64,000 nucleotides of DNA, taken from positions 1 to 64,000 of the forward strand of contig JALSNW010000040.1 of the NCBI GenBank assembly GCA_026986785.1. The letters are read 5' to 3'. Below the pieces are notes generated by a model. That model was not told where the DNA came from, made no database searches, and worked only from the letters and a program-made list of their open reading frames with translations. The stretch comes from Deltaproteobacteria bacterium. Its GTDB lineage: Bacteria; Desulfobacterota; Dissulfuribacteria; Dissulfuribacterales; QOAL01. Numbering within the stretch: the first letter of the stretch is position 1; each line of letters starts with the position of its first letter. The position numbers and the translations under genes were made by a program. This document shows positions 57,945 to 64,000 of the stretch, piece by piece.

Positions 57945-60874
57945 AAAAACACTTCATGCTTGTATCTGTACTATTTGTCTGCCTATTTAACATCTGTCAT
58001 GTTCATCCTGCATTTTCTGCTATAAGGAAGGTGCCACTACAGTTTTCTTCTATTCAGAAGGCAATAGATGCCTCATCACCTGGTGACAAGGTATTCGTGG
58101 CCCAAGGGGTCTATTTTGAGCATATCAAGCTCAAAAAGGGCATAGTTCTTCAGGGAGGCTGGAATAAGAAATTTTCCAAAAGGGCCCCAATGCATTTTGA
58201 GACGATCTTAGACGGTGCCAAGGAGAAAGGCCCGGTAATAATTGGTGCAGATGGTGCACTTATCGAGGGATTTACCATTATCCATGGCTCCTTGCTGGTA
58301 AAAGGGGATGAATCCTTGGGGTCTGGAATCTATTGTGAAAAGACCTCGTTAGTTATAACTAACAATATAATAAGGGATAATGAGCCGTCAGGTATTTTTT
58401 GCAGTTCTAGCAAGGCAAAGATCAAGGGAAACAAGATATTCGATAACGCCCAAGCGGGGATTTTCGTTGAAAGGGGCTCTGATGTCCAGGTATATGAAAA
58501 CATTATCCACGGAAACGAATACTCTGGTATCAGTAGTGGCAAATCACCTGTTTCAATACTGGATATAAGAAATAATAGGATATATGAGAACCATCGCTCT
58601 GGTGTAAATGCCCATGCAGCCACGGGCTCCATATACAACAATATCATCTATAACAACAAGAGATCTGGTATCAGGGGCAGGTTCACCCCTCTATCTATCT
58701 ACAACAACACAGTGGTGGGTAACGGCCAGTCAGGTTTTTTTATGGAAGACCCATCGGCCAAGGCAGATGTGAAAAATAACATATTTGTGAGAAACGAGGA
58801 TGCAGGTGTTAGGACATCTGGCAGGGGCTATAGAAACAACCTCTTTTTTGAGAACGGGGGGGTCGGCAGTTGTGATGCAGCATTTCTCTGGTGTATAAGG
58901 CCCCAGTTTGGCGGATATGAAGACGAACAGTCCTATAAGAAGACGAAAAATATCGTCTCTGATCCCCTGTTCAAGGATGAAGATCATCACGATTATCATT
59001 TGCAGGCCGGTTCTCCTGCCATAGACGCAGGAGACAGGAGGGCAGAGTTCAACGATGTTCACTTTCCCCCCTCTCTTGGCTCCAAGATCAATGATCTCGG
59101 GGCATACGGAGGACCTTATACACTGCCAGAGAAAAGAGGGGTAAATCATGTCCCCAGAGCTGATGCAGGAAAGGACCAGGTGGTATCTCCAGGCAAGCGA
59201 GTGGTCTTGGATGGCAGTGGAAGTATAGATCCAGATGGTGACGGGCTTTCGTATAATTGGGCTGTTATATCGAGTCCTTCACCGGGTAGTGTAAGGTTGG
59301 CTGGAAAGGACAAGGAAAAGGCCTCGTTTGTTGCAAAAAGGCCAGGGAAATATGTTTTCCAGCTTGTAGTAAAAGATCGGTGGGGAAAGATGAGTAAGCC
59401 AGCCAGGGTGAAGGTCGTCGTGCCCAACAATCGTCAGCCCAAGGCTGTGATAAGTGAGATGATTTCTCCCGTGTCTGTTGGAGATACCATAACTCTCTAT
59501 GGCAGTCCCAGCAGTGATCCCGATGGTGACAAGCTATCCTACAGGTGGTCTTTGAAGTTTAGGCCAGAAGGTAGTAATGCGGTTCTCCAGGGGGTAAACA
59601 CCAAGGATTGCACCCTCCAGATAGATGCAGATGGGGGCTATGAAGTGGAACTCGTTGTCAGTGATGGAAAGGTAGATAGCAAACCAGCACGCATATATAT
59701 CAATACCAAGGGTACCAGCGGGACCGGACAGAGAAGGGTGCCCCAAGACTATCCTACCATCCAGGCTGCCATAGATGCGGCCCAACCCGGCGATGATATT
59801 GTTGTCAGTAAGGGGCACTACAATGAGCTACTAAGTATCGACAAGAGTGTAAATCTCATAGGTCGGGGTTGGCCTGTCATAGATGGTGGTTCTCCAAAGG
59901 GCAATAGAAATACCATAAGTATCTTCTATCTTGGAGACAGGGCAGGTAAGGTGGAAGGTTTTGTCATCACTGGAGGCGGTACAGGTAGCCTTGGGCATGG
60001 TATAAATATCTGGGATTCTTCCCCTGAGATATACAACAATAGAATAACGGGCAATCATCATGGTATAGGTGTCCACGGCTCTGTTTCCCAGACAGGCAGA
60101 ACCAGGATTCATGCCAATCTCATCTATGGAAATATGGTCGGTATTGGAAATGGCAAAGACAGCCAGGCCCATATCTACGAGAACAAGGTATATGACAATG
60201 CGGTAGTCGGCATAGGATGTAGAGGTAAGGCTGCCCCGCTGATAGAAAACAACAACATATATGATAATCATATTGGCGTGGGTGTCAGGGAAGTGGCAGC
60301 CCCGAAGATATATGGCAATCGGATTTATGAGAATACGGACGGAGTGGTAATTGGTCCACTTTCAACTGTGAAGTCGTTCCCCTTCAAAGAGATTAAGATC
60401 CATGGAAATCTCATCGTACGAAACGGCCACCTCGGTATCAGCCTCACATCTTTTAACAAGAGTAAGGTCATCGTTACAAACAATACCATCGACTCAAACA
60501 ACGGCTCTGGCAGGAGACTTCGTGCCGGTGGTGTGGTTATCGGGTATCCCCAACCCGCCTCCTTTGCTGTAGTGCTCGAACGAAACATCATTTCCAACAA
60601 CAAGGCAGGTGGCATAGTGAATTATCTTGGTCCGGAAGACTTCCAGGCAAAAGGGGCTGATTTGACAAATGACTTCAATATCGTATGGCATAACGTCGTG
60701 GATTATATGGATTGCAATAGAGGTCCCCACGACAAGTCCATTGATCCAAGGTTTTTCTCAACGTCGCTGAAAGACAATCAAGGCTATATTGCAGAAGATG
60801 CAGTAATAGATGGCCATAAAATAGGCTACCAGAAGATTGGTTCTGCTGGAGCTCTCCCTCCAGTTGTCAGATAG
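57941..60874 (+). CDS. Secreted beta-helix protein 3: two beta-helices joined by two PKD domains
   Basis: This 977-residue protein has a signal peptide (1-28). The first beta-helix (about 29-400) has the cap VPLQFSSIQKAIDASSPG. Two PKD-like beta-sandwiches (about 402-491 and 492-586) each contain SxDPDGDxLSYxW (SIDPDGDGLSYNW and SSDPDGDKLSYRW). A second beta-helix (about 590-977) has a renewed cap VPQDYPTIQAAIDAAQPG and coils such as NLIYGNMVGIGNG. It reads like an internal duplication of the preceding proteins around a PKD linker. It is probably cell-surface or secreted and may bind glycan or other envelope partners. A terminator overlaps the gene end. Confidence 0.88.
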   Translation: MKKHFMLVSVLFVCLFNICHVHPAFSAIRKVPLQFSSIQKAIDASSPGDKVFVAQGVYFEHIKLKKGIVLQGGWNKKFSKRAPMHFETILDGAKEKGPVIIGADGALIEGFTIIHGSLLVKGDESLGSGIYCEKTSLVITNNIIRDNEPSGIFCSSSKAKIKGNKIFDNAQAGIFVERGSDVQVYENIIHGNEYSGISSGKSPVSILDIRNNRIYENHRSGVNAHAATGSIYNNIIYNNKRSGIRGRFTPLSIYNNTVVGNGQSGFFMEDPSAKADVKNNIFVRNEDAGVRTSGRGYRNNLFFENGGVGSCDAAFLWCIRPQFGGYEDEQSYKKTKNIVSDPLFKDEDHHDYHLQAGSPAIDAGDRRAEFNDVHFPPSLGSKINDLGAYGGPYTLPEKRGVNHVPRADAGKDQVVSPGKRVVLDGSGSIDPDGDGLSYNWAVISSPSPGSVRLAGKDKEKASFVAKRPGKYVFQLVVKDRWGKMSKPARVKVVVPNNRQPKAVISEMISPVSVGDTITLYGSPSSDPDGDKLSYRWSLKFRPEGSNAVLQGVNTKDCTLQIDADGGYEVELVVSDGKVDSKPARIYINTKGTSGTGQRRVPQDYPTIQAAIDAAQPGDDIVVSKGHYNELLSIDKSVNLIGRGWPVIDGGSPKGNRNTISIFYLGDRAGKVEGFVITGGGTGSLGHGINIWDSSPEIYNNRITGNHHGIGVHGSVSQTGRTRIHANLIYGNMVGIGNGKDSQAHIYENKVYDNAVVGIGCRGKAAPLIENNNIYDNHIGVGVREVAAPKIYGNRIYENTDGVVIGPLSTVKSFPFKEIKIHGNLIVRNGHLGISLTSFNKSKVIVTNNTIDSNNGSGRRLRAGGVVIGYPQPASFAVVLERNIISNNKAGGIVNYLGPEDFQAKGADLTNDFNIVWHNVVDYMDCNRGPHDKSIDPRFFSTSLKDNQGYIAEDAVIDGHKIGYQKIGSAGALPPVVR

Positions 60875-60889
60875 GAGGCAGCTCTTTTT
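60849..60889 (+). terminator. Rho-independent terminator at the end of the exopolysaccharide locus
   Basis: GAGCT and CCTCC (60849-60861) pair with GGAGG and AGCTC (60874-60884 with one bulged base), forming a long stem, followed by five T at 60885-60889. It lies over the stop of the last beta-helix gene and should separate the polysaccharide operon from the metal-uptake genes. Confidence 0.65.
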
Positions 60890-60981
60890 CCCCAAGGATG
60901 TCTTTATTTTTGGTCATATTTTTGGGATGGCAAAAAAAGTCACTTGCTAAATTCTCCCTTTTTGATATATCTTTTGTGGGA

Positions 60982-61008
60982 GTATTACAAATATCAAAAA
61001 AATAATAC
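60982..61008. promoter_or_regulatory. NikR-like operator (GTATTA-N15-TAATAC)
   Basis: GTATTA (60982-60987) and TAATAC (61003-61008) form a perfect inverted repeat spaced by 15 bases; GA extends the left arm and TC the right arm. Known NikR operators have two GTATGA/TCATAC-type arms about 16 bases apart. The site lies 45-71 bases before the DUF4198 gene, a family tied to nickel uptake, which strengthens the reading. Confidence 0.55.
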
Positions 61009-61052
61009 TCACTTCGTATCATGATCCATAAAAAAAATCAGGGAGGATTATT

Positions 61053-61817
61053 ATGAAGAGTTTCAATGTGTTGTTTCTGACCTTAATGTTCTTTTTTTGT
61101 GTTTCCAGCAGTGCCATGGCCCACTTTGGTATGATTATTCCATCTGATTCCATGATATGCCGAGGGGAAAACAACGTAGTCAGCCTTGACGTCCGTTTCT
61201 GGCATCCCATGGAGGGCATACCCATGTCCCTTGAGAGGCCCGTTAAGTTTGGTGTACTGGAGAATGGCAAGAATGTCGATTTATTAAACAAGTTACAACC
61301 CAGGACCATAAAAGGTCACAAGGCATGGATTGCACAGTACAAGGTTAAACATCCTGGAGTCTATATCTTCTACATGGAACCAAAACCATATTGGGAGCCA
61401 GCAGAAGACAAATATATCATCCATTATACCAAGACTGTTGTGACCGCCTTTGGCCTTGACGAGGGTTGGGATCGAGAAGTGGGGCTCAAGGCTGAGATAG
61501 TGCCCCTTTCCAGGCCTTATGGCCTTTATGCTGGTAATGTTTTTCAAGGTATCGTGAAGGTTGACGGAAAACCAGTGCCTTTTGCCGATGTGGAGGTGGA
61601 ATATTACAATCAAGATGGCAAGTTTCATCCCCCAAACGAATACATGGTGACCCAGACCTTGAAGGCTGACAAAAATGGTGTGTTTACTTACGGTGTCCCA
61701 CGGGCAGGTTGGTGGGGATTTGCTGCCCTTACCACCTCTAAGACCCCGATGAAACACGATGGTGTTGATAAAGACGTGGAACTCGGCGCTGTGATGTGGG
61801 TTCATTTTGAAAAATGA
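61053..61817 (+). CDS. DUF4198 (NikK-like) periplasmic metal-uptake protein
   Basis: This 254-residue exported protein has a signal peptide cleaved at AMA-HFG, so the mature chain starts with His. That His and the following [16 protein letters not shown] segment fit DUF4198 proteins, which accompany nickel and cobalt importers. AGGGAGGA precedes the ATG. An N-terminal His can ligate the metal. It is the first gene of the four-gene metal-uptake run and lies behind a NikR-like operator. It is probably an accessory metal-binding protein in the periplasm. Cobalt or another metal remains possible. Confidence 0.83.
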   Translation: MKSFNVLFLTLMFFFCVSSSAMAHFGMIIPSDSMICRGENNVVSLDVRFWHPMEGIPMSLERPVKFGVLENGKNVDLLNKLQPRTIKGHKAWIAQYKVKHPGVYIFYMEPKPYWEPAEDKYIIHYTKTVVTAFGLDEGWDREVGLKAEIVPLSRPYGLYAGNVFQGIVKVDGKPVPFADVEVEYYNQDGKFHPPNEYMVTQTLKADKNGVFTYGVPRAGWWGFAALTTSKTPMKHDGVDKDVELGAVMWVHFEK

Positions 61818-61878
61818 TCCCAGGTAGTATTTCAGATCTGGGAAGCTCATTCACTTTTCTGTTTAGGTGGTATTATCA

Positions 61879-62559
61879 GTGGCATCGTCTACCTATAGAA
61901 ATGTAGAACATGTCAGGGTTGTAACAGTCAGCCCCCTTTCTGCGAGGCAAGAGGCCCTTACATTGGTGTTGATCATAGCCATTATATTGGGCCTCATGGG
62001 CCTACGTTTTTACCTTGTCAGAAAAAATAGCCCTAAGGGGACACAGTTGCAGGCCTATCAAGAAAAGGACCTCTTCCTTAGGAATCAGGCCCCGATCATG
62101 TATCGCTCTTTGTGTAGTGTGGCGGGTGATATCCTGGACATCTATCAAGAAGAAGGTAGCTGGCCAACAGTAGAACGTCTTGAAGAGGAGGCCCTTCCAC
62201 CCTTTGCAAAGGATTTTCTTCCTCCAGGACTCAAGGGATATGTATGGAAGAGATATCCTGGAAAGGGCTGGGTGGATTATTTTGGTATCAATGCCGATGT
62301 TGGAAGAGATTCCAAGAAGGGTTTCGATCCTCTCAAGGACAGCTTTGTATTGAGAATAATCGATCTCAACGGCCCCAAACGCCCAGGTCCTGTATTGGTC
62401 GGCCCAAAAGGGCAGGATGGGCGTTTTTGTTGGCAAGTGTGGATTTACCCGTCTCCAAGGGATTATCCAGGTGCCCAAAATCTCATAAAAAGTGGTTGGA
62501 AGTGGATAGTAAATGCTACAGAGATGGGTGCTGGTACAGAAGTAGTTGCCCCCCGGTGA
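61879..62559 (+). CDS. Small membrane-anchored protein of a metal ABC cluster (DUF6162-like)
   Basis: This protein of about 226 residues has one N-terminal membrane segment (ALTLVLIIAIILGLMGLRFYL) and a periplasmic domain rich in aromatic and Gly/Pro residues (GYVWKRYPGKGWVDYFGI). I prefer GTG 61879, with AGGTGG eight bases upstream, to GTG 61867. It resembles the DUF6162-type proteins found between DUF4198 and ZnuA-like genes in metal ABC clusters, from memory. The function is unknown; perhaps it assembles the binding protein and permease. It sits 61 bases after DUF4198. Confidence 0.6.
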   Translation: MASSTYRNVEHVRVVTVSPLSARQEALTLVLIIAIILGLMGLRFYLVRKNSPKGTQLQAYQEKDLFLRNQAPIMYRSLCSVAGDILDIYQEEGSWPTVERLEEEALPPFAKDFLPPGLKGYVWKRYPGKGWVDYFGINADVGRDSKKGFDPLKDSFVLRIIDLNGPKRPGPVLVGPKGQDGRFCWQVWIYPSPRDYPGAQNLIKSGWKWIVNATEMGAGTEVVAPR

Positions 62560-62618
62560 TCTGGACATGATGGTTCATTTTTGGGGTGCTAATTGAAGTG
62601 TACTAAGGAGAAATGACA

Positions 62619-63578
62619 ATGAAGAATAATCGCTTTTTCTTACTGATAGCTTTGCTGTGTTTTGCACTTACAACCCCTGTATTTGCAGCTCAGGGGTCTG
62701 GTTGTAATCTCACCATCGGGGTGACACTTCATCCATACTATTCCTGGGTGAAAAACATTGTTGGTGATAGGTTAAAGGTTGTCCCCATCATACCTCCAAA
62801 TACAGATCCTCATAGTTATCAACCAACTCCCAAGGACATGGCTGTCCTCAACAAGATAGATGTGTTGGTGGTCAACAATCTGGGTCATGATGAATTTATC
62901 AAGCCTATGCTCAAGGCTGTCAACAGGAAAGATCTGATCATTATCGATACCAGCAAGGGTTTGCCACTGATACCTGTTCACCGCCATGTATATGCCTTTG
63001 AAAAGGATTCTGCAAATAAAAAGGTGGCCTACAATAGCCATACCTACATATCCATTACAGGTTCTATTCAACAGATCCAGAATATTGCCCGCAGGCTTGG
63101 TGAACTCTGTCCCGAGGATGCAAAGATATTTAGGAAAAACAGTAGGATCTATGCAAGGCGCTTGAGGAAGATGCTTGCTGATGCACTTCATCAGTTGGAG
63201 GATGTAGATACCACCGATTTGAGGATAGCCACAGTACATGACGGATATTCATACCTCTTTCAGGAGCTTGGTGTAGAGGTTGCAGCCGTAGTGCAGCCAA
63301 GACATGGCATAGAGCCCACGCCGAGGCAGCTCGAGGACACCATCAAGAGGATAAAGAGGGCCAAGGTCAATATCCTGTTTACCGAGCTTGATTACAAGAA
63401 AAAATATGTCGATATCATCTATAAGGAGACAGGTTGTCGTATCTATAGCCTCTCTCATATCTCTCATGGTCCATATACGGCAGATCTCTTTGAAAAATGC
63501 ATGAAGAGGAACCTCGACACCATAGTAAGGGCGCTCAAGGAGAATTCCCACCGAGAGAAACATGCTGTTGGAGCATAA
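62619..63578 (+). CDS. ZnuA/TroA-like metal ABC transporter substrate-binding protein
   Basis: This is a 319-residue periplasmic cluster A-I binding protein. ATG 62619 has AAGGAG eight bases upstream (an ATG two codons earlier is less well placed). A signal peptide ends PVFA. Metal ligands are consistent with the family: His in GVTLHPYYSWV, His in NTDPHSYQPTP, His in YNSHTYIS, and Glu/Asp in ILFTELDY. No His-rich loop is present. Family members carry zinc, manganese or other divalent ions. The NikR-like operator upstream makes nickel a possibility. Its 3' end overlaps the ATP-binding gene by 17 bases. Confidence 0.9.
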   Translation: MKNNRFFLLIALLCFALTTPVFAAQGSGCNLTIGVTLHPYYSWVKNIVGDRLKVVPIIPPNTDPHSYQPTPKDMAVLNKIDVLVVNNLGHDEFIKPMLKAVNRKDLIIIDTSKGLPLIPVHRHVYAFEKDSANKKVAYNSHTYISITGSIQQIQNIARRLGELCPEDAKIFRKNSRIYARRLRKMLADALHQLEDVDTTDLRIATVHDGYSYLFQELGVEVAAVVQPRHGIEPTPRQLEDTIKRIKRAKVNILFTELDYKKKYVDIIYKETGCRIYSLSHISHGPYTADLFEKCMKRNLDTIVRALKENSHREKHAVGA

Positions 63579-64000
63579 GCAGGACTCACTGGCCCAAGAC
63601 ACCCTTCTTGTGATAAGGGGTCTCAGTGTGAGTCTTGGTAGGAACGAGATATTGGCCGATGTCGATTTGACAGTAAGGCGTGGTTGTATCCACGCCCTCA
63701 TTGGGCCAAATGGGGCAGGTAAGACCACTCTCATCAGAAGTATTCTGGGGGGAATGCCCCATGTAGGAACCATTCGTTTCTTCTTTCATGGGGACGGGAC
63801 CATAGGGTATGTGCCTCAGTTTTTAGACTTTGACCGTTCTGTCCCCATCACTGTTTCCGATTTTATAGGTCTTATGCTCCAAGATTTTCCTTTGTTTATT
63901 GGAACGAGAAAGACTACCAGGGGCTTGGTACAAGAGATCATATCCGCTACAGAGTGTGATCATCTGATGGATAGAATGATGGGAGGGCTTTCAGGTGGAG
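63562..64000 (+). CDS. Metal ABC transporter ATP-binding protein (ZnuC-like), partial
   Basis: The frame starts at ATG 63562 inside the end of the ZnuA-like gene and stays open to the window end, so it is truncated here. It reads MLLEHKQDSLAQDTLLVI, then LIGPNGAGKTTLIRS (Walker A), VGTIRFFFHGDG, GYVPQFLDFDRS with the Q-loop, and GGLSGG (start of the ABC signature) just before position 64000. It powers the importer formed with the ZnuA-like protein. The permease should lie beyond the window. Confidence 0.93.
   Translation, partial: MLLEHKQDSLAQDTLLVIRGLSVSLGRNEILADVDLTVRRGCIHALIGPNGAGKTTLIRSILGGMPHVGTIRFFFHGDGTIGYVPQFLDFDRSVPITVSDFIGLMLQDFPLFIGTRKTTRGLVQEIISATECDHLMDRMMGGLSGG

Noticed and set aside
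1-64000. CRISPR array, rRNA genes, intact insertion sequence or prophage
   Set aside because: I looked for regularly spaced direct repeats, rRNA landmarks, transposase or integrase motifs and phage genes and saw none; only the three short dispersed repeats were found.

Overview
The window is one continuous bacterial chromosomal segment with dense, mostly plus-strand genes, about mid-40s per cent GC by eye, and heavy use of AGG/AGA and ATA codons. Three dodecaheme c-type cytochromes, a YedE-type sulfur/selenium permease, nickel-linked periplasmic proteins and a large exopolysaccharide locus fit an anaerobic, sulfur-metabolising, electron-transferring Desulfobacterota-like (deltaproteobacterial) organism, perhaps thermophilic. 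That assignment is inference; no rRNA or other decisive marker is present.

Layout. 1-6.9 kb: tRNA-Leu(UAG) and the protein quality-control block tig-clpP-clpX-lon, followed by a NusG-family paralogue. 7.4-9.6 kb: a CPA1 Na+/H+ antiporter and a small Fe-S protein. 9.6-13 kb (minus): a secreted beta-helix protein and two dodecaheme cytochromes. 13.8-16 kb (minus): a Wza-type export lipoprotein and a Wzz/GumC-type chain-length protein. 16.4-19.8 kb: an SLC13-type transporter and two solute-binding proteins without permeases.

19.9-29.1 kb is the most unusual block: TPR protein, beta-helix protein, membrane TPR protein, YedE permease, DUF3343-like protein, NAD(P)H-hydrate-dehydratase/ribokinase-fold protein, a ubiquitin-like sulfur carrier ending exactly in Gly-Gly, a JAMM-like protein, two tandem adenylosuccinate-lyase-superfamily enzymes and an E1/ThiF-like activating enzyme. 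Most genes overlap or nearly touch. Read together they look like a dedicated carrier-protein thiocarboxylate pathway that moves sulfur (or selenium) into an unknown small molecule. It is followed on the same strand by a TPR-beta-barrel fusion, a beta-helix lipoprotein, a third dodecaheme cytochrome and a tandem DUF1566 protein (29.4-34.1 kb), a candidate cell-envelope electron-transfer module.

35-61 kb is an exopolysaccharide locus: initiating sugar-phosphate transferase, two radical-SAM enzymes, WecG-type and GT2 glycosyltransferases, a carbamoyltransferase-SxtJ-DUF5989 module, SGNH hydrolase, Wzx, Wzy/ligase, a methyltransferase-GT2 fusion, a GT39-like protein, a hexapeptide acyltransferase, a UDP-xylose-synthase-type SDR and four beta-helix proteins, the last three in overlapping reading frames. 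61-64 kb is a metal-uptake operon (DUF4198, small membrane protein, ZnuA-like, ZnuC-like truncated by the window end) preceded by a NikR-operator-like inverted repeat.

Seven right-handed beta-helix proteins occur in this 64 kb. Three intergenic copies of a dispersed repeat and three possibly decayed reading frames lie between functional genes.
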